Origin: Proteiniphilum sp. | GTDB lineage: Bacteria; Bacteroidota; Bacteroidia; Bacteroidales; Dysgonomonadaceae | Reading direction: 5' to 3' | Length of the DNA: 13,719 bases | NCBI GenBank assembly: GCA_012728465.1 | Contig: JAAYFB010000039.1 | Coordinates: 1 to 13,719 of the forward strand | Shown here: positions 1 through 7,668 of the stretch, piece by piece | How positions within the stretch are numbered: the first letter of the stretch is position 1 | Layout: the number at the start of each line of letters is the position of its first letter | The notes under the pieces: model-generated | The model's database searches: none | What the model was told of the DNA's origin: nothing | What the model saw: the letters and a program-made list of their open reading frames with translations, nothing else | Position numbers and translations under genes: made by a program

Positions 1-92
1 GGTTTTGACTTATCTTCTGTCACTTTATATATTTGATGGTCAACCCAATACTGTTGCCATCTTTTTTCAATTTCTCCGAAATTATATTCCAT
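1..92 (-). CDS. leuS: Leucyl-tRNA synthetase, N-terminal fragment (cut by window edge)
   Basis: The minus strand has an ATG at 92-90 followed by 30 open codons to the window edge. They begin MEYNFGEIEKRWQQYW and end in EDKSK plus two bases (CC) of a likely proline codon. This matches the conserved start of class I leucyl-tRNA synthetase, where the protein begins with a short helix containing (E/K)KxWQxYW just before the Rossmann-fold catalytic domain. The enzyme charges tRNA-Leu in the cytoplasm. The HIGH and KMSKS motifs and the editing domain lie outside the window, so only the N-terminus supports the call. A predicted promoter sits directly upstream at 117-146, so leuS is probably transcribed separately from the acyl-CoA synthetase gene behind it. 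Confidence 0.85.
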   Translation of the reverse strand, partial: MEYNFGEIEKRWQQYWVDHQIYKVTEDKSK

Positions 93-116
93 TTTGTACT
101 TGTTTAAAAATCTTTG

Positions 117-146
117 CAAAGATAATAATTAATTGTTAGACACAAA
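117..146 (-). promoter_or_regulatory. Predicted Bacteroidetes-type promoter of leuS
   Basis: On the minus strand TATCTTTG (124-117) matches the TAnnTTTG -7 box of Bacteroidetes primary sigma factor promoters. TTTG (146-143) lies 18 bases upstream as a -33 box. The -7 box ends 24 bases before the leuS ATG. Prediction from consensus only. Confidence 0.5.
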
Positions 147-280
147 TGAGTAATTACAAATGAGTTGGCATCAACTATATATCAATAGATGAACACGTAA
201 TTAGAAACATTAGACATATAGATAAGATACTCAATAAAGACAATAAAAAACTAGTTCGAACATTACCTAACAAACAATTA

Positions 281-307
281 GAGCTCACGATTTAAAATCA
301 TGAGCTC
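281..307 (-). terminator. Stem-loop terminator behind the acyl-CoA synthetase gene
   Basis: Arms 281-292 and 296-307 (GAGCTCA at the outer end) form an 11-12 bp stem with a 3-4 base loop. The only mismatch on the plus strand (c288 with a300) becomes a G-U wobble in a minus-strand transcript, which favours minus-strand use. The stem is flanked by A-rich sequence on the gene side and TAATTGTTTGTT after it. It lies about 30 bases past the stop codon at 339. The U tract is imperfect. Confidence 0.6.
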
Positions 308-338
308 TTTTCCTTTATATATATATTCTATTATTGAA

Positions 339-2144
339 CTAAACCTTATACATGGCATCGATTACATCAGCATATCTCTCTAGCACTACTTTACGCTTTA
401 GTTTTAATGTATTTGTCAACTCTCCTGCCTCCATTGTAAAAGGATGAGGGAGTAACGATATCTTTTTTATCTTCTCGTAATTTGTAAACTGAGCTTGCTG
501 AAGTTCTATGCGCCCAAAAATGTAATCATGAATCGAAGCTTTTGAAACCAAGTCTTCATCTGATTCGAAACTAATATTATTAATGTTTGCATATTCTCGA
601 AGCTTACTATAGTTCGGCACAATCAACGCACTCACAAACTTTCGTTCATCACCTATCACCGCTATTTGATCAATGAAAGAATCTTCGGTCATGCGTGTCT
701 CAATCATTTGAGGAGCTATATATTTTCCGTTTGATGTTTTATATAAATCTTTTATTCTGTCTGTTAGTATTATCTCATTATTCTCGGTCAATCTGCCAGC
801 ATCACCTGTTCTAAAAAAACCATCTTCTGTAAATACTGCAGCTGTAGCCTCAGGCTTCCTATAGTATCCCTTCATCACTGTTTTGCCCCTAACCAATATC
901 TCATTATCATCACCAATTTTAACCTCAACATCTGGCATCAATGTACCAACAGTACCAATTTTGAAACCAGTTTTAGGGAAGCAACTAACGGTAGCCGTTG
1001 TTTCTGTCAAACCATATCCATAAATAATATGCACATCTATTGATTGCATAAACTCATTTATATTATCAGACAAAGGTGCACCAGCAACAGGGAAAAAGTT
1101 TCCACGATCAATTCCAACTACCCTCTTTATGATATTGAATATTGTATGCTTATAAAGCCAGAACTTTATTGAATTGCCTATAGGTGCTCGTTTACCCTCA
1201 TTTTTGTACTCTAAAACATATCTACGCCCCGTTGCAACACTATCGTGGAAAAGCCATTTTAGCAATCCACTTGATGTCTCAATTTGCTCCTGAACTCCTT
1301 CATACACTTTTTCCCAGAATCTAGGAACATTACTCATCAGCGTTGGGCGTATCTGTCTAATTGTTTCCTGAATTTTAGTAGGGTCCTGATTCACTGCTAC
1401 CACAATTCCCATTGATAAACAAAAATAGGTCCATGCCTTTTCAAAGATGTGAGTAAGTGGTAAAAAGCACATAGATACATCTTTATCCGAAATATTATCA
1501 AGCCTCTCCATATGAATTCTAAATATCTCTAGATAATTAGAGTGTTCCAACATTACCCCTTTAGGCTCTCCTGTAGTTCCTGATGTATATATGATTGTAG
1601 CTAGGTCTGTTCCGCTTAACTGCCTTAATCGAGCATTTACCAATGCAAGCGCCTCAGAGTTATCACCCGTAGTAATAAAATCATCGAAGTATAATGTTGT
1701 TTTATCTTCTGGCTTAAGCACAACACTCTTGTCAAACACAATTAATTGCTTAAGAATGGAGCTTTCTGTTTGAACTCTGTAAGCATTATTGTACTGAAAC
1801 TGCTCTCCCACAAACAACACCCTTATTGAGGCATCGTTAACAATATACTCAACCTGCGAAGGAGAAGATGTTGCATACATTGGCACCATAACTGCACGAT
1901 TTGCGTATGCAGCAAAATCAGTTATCAAATATCTAGACATATTCTGAGAATATATACCTATATTTTCTTGAGGCTTAACGTCCATTTCAGCCATAGCTTG
2001 CGCTGCCATCATGACTTTGACAGACAGCTCATTCCACGACATATTCCTCCATCTATCTTTTGAGGATTGATACTTCAGAGCCGTTCTGTTTTTATACTTC
2101 TTCGCTTGAAGATGAATTAGTTCTCCTAAATGAATAATTTCCAT
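339..2144 (-). CDS. Long-chain fatty-acid--CoA ligase (AMP-forming acyl-CoA synthetase)
   Basis: The enzyme activates fatty acids to acyl-CoA through an acyl-adenylate, at the cytoplasm/membrane face. It belongs to the ANL adenylate-forming superfamily, FadD-like long-chain branch. Counted from the GTG at 2150 (603 residues), the ATP-binding P-loop YTSGTTGEPKG is at about 188-198, the adenine-binding YGYGLTETT at 377-385, FRTGD with the ribose-binding Asp at 446-450, and the hinge DRIKDLYKTSNGKYIAP at 464-480. The C-terminal ELTNTLKLKRK carries the adenylation lysine region. Length is normal for the family. Two starts are possible: GTG at 2150 or ATG at 2144, two codons further in. I chose the ATG because it is the commoner start and no ribosome binding site decides. 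It lies upstream of leuS on the same strand, with a terminator between them. Substrate chain length is inferred from the family. Confidence 0.9.
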   Translation of the reverse strand: MEIIHLGELIHLQAKKYKNRTALKYQSSKDRWRNMSWNELSVKVMMAAQAMAEMDVKPQENIGIYSQNMSRYLITDFAAYANRAVMVPMYATSSPSQVEYIVNDASIRVLFVGEQFQYNNAYRVQTESSILKQLIVFDKSVVLKPEDKTTLYFDDFITTGDNSEALALVNARLRQLSGTDLATIIYTSGTTGEPKGVMLEHSNYLEIFRIHMERLDNISDKDVSMCFLPLTHIFEKAWTYFCLSMGIVVAVNQDPTKIQETIRQIRPTLMSNVPRFWEKVYEGVQEQIETSSGLLKWLFHDSVATGRRYVLEYKNEGKRAPIGNSIKFWLYKHTIFNIIKRVVGIDRGNFFPVAGAPLSDNINEFMQSIDVHIIYGYGLTETTATVSCFPKTGFKIGTVGTLMPDVEVKIGDDNEILVRGKTVMKGYYRKPEATAAVFTEDGFFRTGDAGRLTENNEIILTDRIKDLYKTSNGKYIAPQMIETRMTEDSFIDQIAVIGDERKFVSALIVPNYSKLREYANINNISFESDEDLVSKASIHDYIFGRIELQQAQFTNYEKIKKISLLPHPFTMEAGELTNTLKLKRKVVLERYADVIDAMYKV

Positions 2145-2164
2145 TGTCACTTTGTTTTACAATT

Positions 2165-2172
2165 CAAAGTTA
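2165..2172 (-). promoter_or_regulatory. Possible -7 promoter box for the acyl-CoA synthetase gene
   Basis: TAACTTTG on the minus strand (2172-2165) matches TAnnTTTG and ends 20 bases before the ATG at 2144. No convincing TTTG -33 box is found 18-21 bases upstream, so the call is weak. Confidence 0.3.
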
Positions 2173-2236
2173 AACTAATTAATAGAGAATAAAGACTAAA
2201 TTATGAGAGTATTTTCAATTTATAAATAATTAGGTG

Positions 2237-2313
2237 TATATTTGCATGTAATTATTTCGCTTAACAATCTATAAACTTGGAGCTTAATTAACTAGACTTA
2301 ACGTGCAAATATA
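2237..2313. repeat. Inverted repeat with TATATTTG arms in a divergent intergenic region
   Basis: TATATTTGCATGT at 2237-2249 and ACGTGCAAATATA at 2301-2313 are inverted copies of a 13-bp sequence with one mismatch, 51 bases apart. Each arm contains TATATTTG, a match to the TAnnTTTG promoter box, pointing towards each other. The plus-strand copy could be the -7 box of the DUF4294 gene, with a weak -33 (TTTTC near 2213) and a leader of about 108 bases. The region lies between divergent genes, so a shared regulatory site is plausible but unproven. Confidence 0.35.
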
Positions 2314-2352
2314 TACATCAATTCAACAATAGTATTATTTTTGCTACCGAAT

Positions 2353-2985
2353 ATGAAAAAATCTATCAACATATATATTGTCTTCAGCCTTGCTTTTATA
2401 ACTGCAGTCATGGCACAAGAGAACTATGCAGACAACTCTAATACACCACAGAGGAGTTCTGTATATCTTATGCCAAATGTATATCCTGCGATTATTATTG
2501 ATGGCGACACTATAGCCTGTATGGGGCTTAAGGATTTTATTAAATACTCACCACTACGATTTGTAAATAACAAACAGCAATCTGAATATTCTCGCCTTAT
2601 TAGAGATGTAAAAAAAACATTGCCTTACGCTAAAGAGATTGCAATGATAATTACCGAAACTTACGAATATATGGAAACTCTTCCAGATGAGAAGGCTAGG
2701 CAAAATCATCTTAACAAAATGGAGAAATACCTTTTTGATGCATACAAGCCTAAAATGAGTAAGCTAACAAGATCGCAAGGGCAATTGCTAATTAAATTAG
2801 TAGATAGGGAAACTAATTCTTCATCTTATCACATAGTTGATGCATTTATGGGTTCAGGAAAGGCTGTGGCTTACAACTTTTTTGCAAGTATTTTTGGGAA
2901 TAGTCTCAAAAAAAGATACAATCCCTTTGGTGACGATAGACTCACGGAACGCGCATGTGTACTAGTAGAACAGGGAGTTATTTGA
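2353..2985 (+). CDS. Secreted DUF4294 family protein
   Basis: A 210-residue protein with a signal peptide (MKK, a hydrophobic stretch at about 5-18, probable cleavage after VMA at 19-21), so it is expected in the periplasm or envelope. It matches DUF4294, a family restricted to Bacteroidetes with no established function. Family hallmarks are YSRLIRDVKKTLPYAKE at about 79-95, SQGQLLIKLVDRETNSSSY at 141-159, and NSLKKRYNPFGDDR at 183-196 near the C-terminus. An upstream TTG at 2341 in the same frame was rejected because the ATG at 2353 gives a clean signal peptide. The gene is divergent from the acyl-CoA synthetase. There is no strong terminator before the next promoter, only a 6-bp hairpin at 3016-3031. 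Function is unknown. Confidence 0.85.
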   Translation: MKKSINIYIVFSLAFITAVMAQENYADNSNTPQRSSVYLMPNVYPAIIIDGDTIACMGLKDFIKYSPLRFVNNKQQSEYSRLIRDVKKTLPYAKEIAMIITETYEYMETLPDEKARQNHLNKMEKYLFDAYKPKMSKLTRSQGQLLIKLVDRETNSSSYHIVDAFMGSGKAVAYNFFASIFGNSLKKRYNPFGDDRLTERACVLVEQGVI

Positions 2986-3015
2986 TATAAACACATCTTC
3001 CTTGAGTAGTAAATG

Positions 3016-3031
3016 AGATGAATCATCATCT
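3016..3031 (+). terminator. Weak hairpin downstream of the DUF4294 gene
   Basis: AGATGA (3016-3021) and TCATCT (3026-3031) form a 6-bp, AT-rich stem with a 4-base loop, followed only by TT. It is 31 bases past the stop codon. It could weakly terminate transcription but lacks a proper U tract. Confidence 0.2.
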
Positions 3032-3080
3032 TTAGAAAACACATTCATACCTATCATATACAAACACACCTAGAACATTT

Positions 3081-3112
3081 TTTGCTTCTTTTCCTTTTAA
3101 TTAGTAACTTTG
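3081..3112 (+). promoter_or_regulatory. Predicted promoter of the SulP transporter gene
   Basis: TTTG at 3081-3084 and TAACTTTG at 3105-3112 are separated by 20 bases, an almost ideal Bacteroidetes TTTG/TAnnTTTG pair. The start codon at 3135 lies 22 bases after the -7 box, so the leader would be short. Confidence 0.65.
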
Positions 3113-3134
3113 TGGCTAATAATACAACCATTTC

Positions 3135-4850
3135 ATGTATCTAAATTTTTTAAAGGACTTCAAGCCTGCACTTTTCGATTCACTTAAGAATTATAATAGA
3201 GAAAAGTTCATGGCTGACTTAATGTCTGGCATCATAGTTGGTATTGCCGTAGCTCTCCCCTTAGCCATAGCTTTTGGTATTTCATCTGGTGTTACTCCCG
3301 AAAAAGGAATCATTACTGCAATTATTGCTGGGTTCATTATATCTCTACTAGGAGGTAGCAAAGTGCAAATTGGAGGCCCATCGGGTGCTTTTATAGTCAT
3401 ATCATACACTATCGTAGAACAATATGGAGTAACTGGTCTTGCCATTGCCACTGTCATTGCAGGAGTAATGCTGGTATTAATGGGAGTGTTAAAGTTGGGT
3501 AGTGTTATTAAATTCATGCCCTACCCTATCATAGTGGGGTTCACTAGTGGAATAGCAGTTACAATATTTTCCTCACAAATAAGCGACCTTTTAGGATTAA
3601 AGATGGAGTCGATACCAACAGAGTTTTTCGCAAAATGGGCTACATATTTTAAAAATATTGGCACTACAGACCTAATAACAGCACTAATAGGGATTGGCAG
3701 TATCGCAATAATATTTTTGACTCCAAAGTTTTTGAAAAAAATACCTGGCTCATTAATAGCAATTGTATTCATGACATTACTAGTTTTTTTTCTGAAAAAA
3801 TATACCGATATAGGTGGCTTAGAAACAATTGGAGAAAGATTTACAATCAAAAGCCAACTTCCACAAGTAACACCCATCAAATTTAATATAGAAAGCATCA
3901 AGCTATTGTTTCCCTCGGCCTTTACTATTGCTATGCTAGTAGCCATAGAGTCACTACTTTCAGCCACAGTGGCTGATGGAATTATAGGAACCAAGCATAA
4001 TTCTAATATGGAGCTTGTGGCACAAGGAGCAGCTAACATAATAACACCATTCTTTGGTGGAATCCCTGCTACTGGGGCATTGGCACGAACTGCAACAAAT
4101 ATTAATAATGGTGGTAGAACACCCATTGCTGGAATAACTAGTAGTGTTGTGATGTTATTGATGATGTTATTCTTAGGGGACTTAACCAAACACATACCTA
4201 TGGCATGCCTTGCAGGAGTGTTGGTAGTAGTATCATATAATATGAGTGAGTGGAGATCATTTAAAATGCTTGCAAAACAATCAAAGGGCACATTGGCTAT
4301 TTTGCTCACAACCTTCACACTTACAGTAGTCTTAGATATTACAATAGCAATTGAAGTTGGTTTGATACTGGCGGTATTTATTTTCATAAACAGAATGTCT
4401 AAAACTACCAACGTATCCGTAACTACAGATATTCTAGATATTTCAAAAGAGATAGAATCACACTCAGGAAACTTAGCTGACGAAGTGCTTCAACTACCAA
4501 AAGATGTTGAAGTTTATGAAATTGATGGTCCTTTTTTCTTTGGAGTAGCAAATAAGTTTGACGATATAATGAGACGAATAGGCTCAAAGACAAATTTTAG
4601 AATTATTAGAATGAGAAAAGTACCCTTTATTGATTCGACAGGATTGAACAACCTTGAAGCTCTATGCCTAAATTCTAAAAAAGAAAAAATACAAGTAATT
4701 CTTTCGGGGGTAAACGATCGAGTAAAAGAAAAAATAGAGTTATCTAAAATACCTAGTATTATAGGAACAGAAAACATATGTGCCAACATTCATCTAGCAG
4801 TGGAACGAGCAACAATGCTAAGCAATGAACTAGAGGCAAATAAAAAATAA
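3135..4850 (+). CDS. SulP/SLC26 family anion transporter with STAS domain
   Basis: A 571-residue inner-membrane transporter. After a short cytoplasmic N-terminus the protein is hydrophobic from about residue 30 to 418, as expected for the 14-segment SulP fold. Seen motifs are GIAVALPLAIAFGISSG (36-52, first transmembrane segment), GGPSGAF (80-86, the conserved segment 3 anion-site region), IESLLSATVADG (271-282) and GGIPATGALARTATNIN (308-324). A cytoplasmic STAS domain follows at about 455-560, with FIDSTGL at 498-504, the position of the conserved serine in anti-sigma-factor antagonists. Family members move sulfate, bicarbonate, dicarboxylates or other anions by symport with Na+ or H+, or by exchange. 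The sequence does not fix the substrate, and no sulfate-assimilation or carbonic anhydrase gene is adjacent. It is probably co-transcribed with the radical SAM gene 25 bases downstream. The family is certain, the substrate unknown. Confidence 0.92.
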   Translation: MYLNFLKDFKPALFDSLKNYNREKFMADLMSGIIVGIAVALPLAIAFGISSGVTPEKGIITAIIAGFIISLLGGSKVQIGGPSGAFIVISYTIVEQYGVTGLAIATVIAGVMLVLMGVLKLGSVIKFMPYPIIVGFTSGIAVTIFSSQISDLLGLKMESIPTEFFAKWATYFKNIGTTDLITALIGIGSIAIIFLTPKFLKKIPGSLIAIVFMTLLVFFLKKYTDIGGLETIGERFTIKSQLPQVTPIKFNIESIKLLFPSAFTIAMLVAIESLLSATVADGIIGTKHNSNMELVAQGAANIITPFFGGIPATGALARTATNINNGGRTPIAGITSSVVMLLMMLFLGDLTKHIPMACLAGVLVVVSYNMSEWRSFKMLAKQSKGTLAILLTTFTLTVVLDITIAIEVGLILAVFIFINRMSKTTNVSVTTDILDISKEIESHSGNLADEVLQLPKDVEVYEIDGPFFFGVANKFDDIMRRIGSKTNFRIIRMRKVPFIDSTGLNNLEALCLNSKKEKIQVILSGVNDRVKEKIELSKIPSIIGTENICANIHLAVERATMLSNELEANKK

Positions 4851-4875
4851 TAAACAAAACATCCCAACAAAATTG

Positions 4876-6714
4876 ATGAACAACAAATCGTTACAACTTA
4901 CAGACTGGCTTCCTACTACCAAAAAGGAGATGAACTTGCGTGGATGGGACTACGTGGATGTAATATTATTTTCTGGCGATGCCTATATCGATCACCCATC
5001 ATTTGGTACAGCTGTAATCGGTCGATTACTTGAAAGCGAGGGGCTTAGAGTAGCTATAGTGCCACAACCAAACTGGAGAGATGATTTGCGAGACTTTAAA
5101 AAACTAGGAACTCCAAGAATGTTTTTTGCTGTGACAGCGGGAGTAATGGACTCAATGATAAATCACTATACTGCCAACAAAAGATTACGCTCTAACGATG
5201 CATACACACCTGATGGAAGAGCAGACATGCGTCCCGACAGAGCAATGACTGTATATTCTAATATATTAAAAGAGCTTTATCCTAATACACCAATAATTAT
5301 TGGAGGTGTGGAGGGTTCATTAAGGCGAGTAACTCACTACGATTACTGGAGCGATTCACTACACAAAACAATATTAGCCGACACAAAAGCTGATTTATTG
5401 TTGTATGGTATGGGAGAACAACCATTGCGACAGCTTGTAGCAGAAATGAGAAAAGGTCGCAAAATTGGCGAGATATTCGATATACCTCAAACGGCCTTTC
5501 TTACACCTAAAGGCAATGCCCCCACAAACTTATTTAATAATAAGGATGAAATACTCTTTTCGCACGAAGAGTGCCTGAGAGACAAACTAAAACAAGCAAA
5601 AAACTTTAAGATTGTAGAGGAGCAGTCAAATAGGATGGTGGCCTCACGCATTCTACAAGATGTTGACAATAGCACACTTGTGATAAATCCAGCATTTAAA
5701 CCAATGAGTGAGAGTGAAATAGATTCTTCATTTGACTTACCCTACACACGTCTGCCACACCCAAAATATCGTAGCAAGCACATACCTGCATATGAAATGA
5801 TTAAATTCTCGGTAAATCTACACCGAGGGTGCTTTGGAGGGTGTTCGTTCTGCACAATATCTGCACATCAAGGAAAATTTATTGCTTCACGATCTAAACG
5901 TTCAATACTTGAGGAGGTGGAGAAGATAACCAACTTACCCGACTTTAAAGGATATATAAATGACTTAGGCGGTCCTTCTGCAAATATGTATAGAATGCAG
6001 GGCATAGATTTGAACATTTGTGAGAAATGTAAGCGCCCTTCATGTATCTTTCCTAAAGTATGCAACAACCTAAACACTGATCATAGCGATTTATTAGATA
6101 TATATCGTTCAGTTGATGCTATACCTAAAGTAAAAAAATCATTCATAGGTAGTGGGGTAAGATACGATATGCTACTACATAAAAGCAAAGATGAAGCAAC
6201 TAATAAAGCAGCTGATGAATACACAACAGAGCTTATTACCAAGCACGTATCAGGACGGCTAAAAGTGGCTCCAGAGCATACATCTGAACAGACTCTTAAT
6301 GTAATGCGCAAACAACCATTTAGTCACTTTCAACAATTCAAAAAAAAGTTTGACAGTCTTAATAAGAAACACAATCTCAATCAGCAGCTTATTCCCTACT
6401 TTATATCATCTCATCCAGGATGCACTAGCGAAGATATGGCCGAACTAGCAACTATAACTAAGAATCTAAATTTTAAACTAGAGCAAATTCAAGACTTTAC
6501 TCCCTCACCCATGACATTAGCCACAGAAATTTACTATACTGGTTATCATCCCTACACACTTGAAAAGATGTACACCGCTAAAACGGATTCTGAAAAAAGA
6601 GGACAACACCAGTTTTTCTTTTGGTATCAAAAAGAGAATCGAAATAAAATTATTTCAGAACTAAAACGAATGAAAAGAGAGGACTTAATTGAAAAACTAT
6701 ACCCTCCAAGATAA
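4876..6714 (+). CDS. ygiQ: YgiQ family radical SAM protein
   Basis: A 612-residue cytoplasmic iron-sulfur protein of the YgiQ (UPF0313) radical SAM family. The N-terminal region (about 1-300) has family motifs such as FSGDAYIDHPSFG (32-44) and GGVEGSLRRVTHYDYWSD (143-160). The 4Fe-4S/SAM motif is the canonical CxxxCxxC in GCFGGCSFC, with C319, C323 and C326. A second cysteine cluster, C382, C385, C390 and C396 in CEKCKRPSCIFPKVCNNLN, is conserved in the family and may bind another metal centre. GSGVRYD (426-431), APEHTSE (465-471) and PYFISSHPGC (507-516) complete the match. The reaction is unknown. A TTG three bases upstream of the ATG was not used. The gene starts 25 bases after the transporter stop with no promoter or terminator seen between them, so the two probably form one transcription unit. 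Confidence 0.93.
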   Translation: MNNKSLQLTDWLPTTKKEMNLRGWDYVDVILFSGDAYIDHPSFGTAVIGRLLESEGLRVAIVPQPNWRDDLRDFKKLGTPRMFFAVTAGVMDSMINHYTANKRLRSNDAYTPDGRADMRPDRAMTVYSNILKELYPNTPIIIGGVEGSLRRVTHYDYWSDSLHKTILADTKADLLLYGMGEQPLRQLVAEMRKGRKIGEIFDIPQTAFLTPKGNAPTNLFNNKDEILFSHEECLRDKLKQAKNFKIVEEQSNRMVASRILQDVDNSTLVINPAFKPMSESEIDSSFDLPYTRLPHPKYRSKHIPAYEMIKFSVNLHRGCFGGCSFCTISAHQGKFIASRSKRSILEEVEKITNLPDFKGYINDLGGPSANMYRMQGIDLNICEKCKRPSCIFPKVCNNLNTDHSDLLDIYRSVDAIPKVKKSFIGSGVRYDMLLHKSKDEATNKAADEYTTELITKHVSGRLKVAPEHTSEQTLNVMRKQPFSHFQQFKKKFDSLNKKHNLNQQLIPYFISSHPGCTSEDMAELATITKNLNFKLEQIQDFTPSPMTLATEIYYTGYHPYTLEKMYTAKTDSEKRGQHQFFFWYQKENRNKIISELKRMKREDLIEKLYPPR

Positions 6715-6717
6715 TTA

Positions 6718-6731
6718 TTGTTAAATAACAA
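6718..6731. repeat. Short AT-rich palindrome after ygiQ
   Basis: TTGTTAAATAACAA has TTGTTA and TAACAA as perfect inverted arms around AA. It starts three bases after the ygiQ stop. It is too AT-rich and its loop too short to be a convincing terminator. It is recorded as structure in the 99-base gap before the NigD-like gene, where I see no TAnnTTTG promoter. Confidence 0.25.
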
Positions 6732-6813
6732 AGATTTCACGCTTTGCATGCAACACTTTTAGAGGTTCTACATCTAGTATATATACAGAACCAAATAAAA
6801 AAAGTGAAAAAAT

Positions 6814-7548
6814 ATGAGAGCACAGAGTATTGGATTATTTATTTTGTTATTAACATTAATTTCATGTAACAACAAAGACGGTTATTCTCTAGGGGATTTC
6901 CAAGTTAGTATTGCAACAATAATACTAGAAGGCGAGAATAGTTATTCTATTTTACTAGATAATGGTAAGAAACTATGGCCATCAGTATCAGATATTAAAT
7001 ACAAGCCAAAAGATAACCAAAGAGCATTTGTAAACTACACACTACTTTCTGACAAATATGACAAATTTGATCATATTGTGAAAGTGAATGCAATTTGGAA
7101 TATTCTTACTAAAGATATCATAGATTTAACCGAAGAAAAGGAAAAGGAAATAGGAAATGACCCCGTTGAAACAAATTTTATATGGATAGCGAATGATTTT
7201 CTAAACATCGACTTCATGTTCAACTATGGTGCAGAACGCCCCCATTACATTAATTTGGTAAACAACAAAACGATACCCCAAGGTGAAGATGATGAAGTAA
7301 TTGAACTTGAATTCAGACATAATTCATATAACAGTCAAAATCCTAAATTCTCTACAGAGGGGTTAGTTAGTTTCAATATTAAATCTCTACAACGAGACGA
7401 TAGAGACTCGGTGAAGCTTAAAATTAAGGTAAAAGAATTAGATAAAGTGACAACTCACGATATTACATACAAGTATAACTTAGGAAACTCAGAAAATTCA
7501 TACATTGAAACCCCAATATTAGTTGTGGCTTCAGACGAATACTATTAA
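6814..7548 (+). CDS. NigD-like lipoprotein
   Basis: A 244-residue protein with a lipoprotein signal: hydrophobic residues 7-16, then lipobox L-I-S-C with C18 as the lipidated cysteine, so it is an envelope lipoprotein. The mature part matches NigD-like proteins of Bacteroidales. The N-terminal domain starts at GYSLGDFQVSIATI (about 23-36) with LLDNGKKLWPS and RAFVNYTLLSD. The C-terminal domain contains WNILTKDIIDLTEE, FIWIANDFLNIDFMFNYG and RPHYINLV. The family takes its name from NigD of the Prevotella nigrescin bacteriocin locus. Most members occur far from bacteriocin genes and their role is unknown, and no bacteriocin gene is visible here. It follows ygiQ by 99 bases on the same strand. 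A strong terminator hairpin begins 60 bases after its stop. Confidence 0.85.
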   Translation: MRAQSIGLFILLLTLISCNNKDGYSLGDFQVSIATIILEGENSYSILLDNGKKLWPSVSDIKYKPKDNQRAFVNYTLLSDKYDKFDHIVKVNAIWNILTKDIIDLTEEKEKEIGNDPVETNFIWIANDFLNIDFMFNYGAERPHYINLVNNKTIPQGEDDEVIELEFRHNSYNSQNPKFSTEGLVSFNIKSLQRDDRDSVKLKIKVKELDKVTTHDITYKYNLGNSENSYIETPILVVASDEYY

Positions 7549-7608
7549 AATATAAAAAACCACTATTCATGTAAGCACTATTTCTTATATGACTTTTTGA
7601 TTTTGTTA

Positions 7609-7642
7609 AACTGGCAAAGCCCTGTGAAGTGCTTTGCCAGTT
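7609..7642. terminator. Bidirectional terminator between convergent genes
   Basis: AACTGGCAAAGC (7609-7620) and GCTTTGCCAGTT (7631-7642) form a perfect 12-bp stem with a 10-base loop. It is the strongest hairpin in the window and sits between the convergent NigD-like and DUF4412-like genes, so it can serve both strands. The flanks are T/A-rich but without a long uninterrupted U tract on either side. Confidence 0.8.
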
Positions 7643-7668
7643 GTATTATATATCGTACTTATTTTAGC

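Noticed and set aside
3521..4411. Long minus-strand open frame opposite the SulP gene
   Set aside because: It lies wholly inside a well-supported gene on the other strand, and its product reads as a composition artefact with no family motifs.
4859..4867. CATCCCAAC just before ygiQ, resembling a half-site of the array palindrome
   Set aside because: It is only one arm, lacks the GTTGGG partner, and is expected by chance in a window this size.
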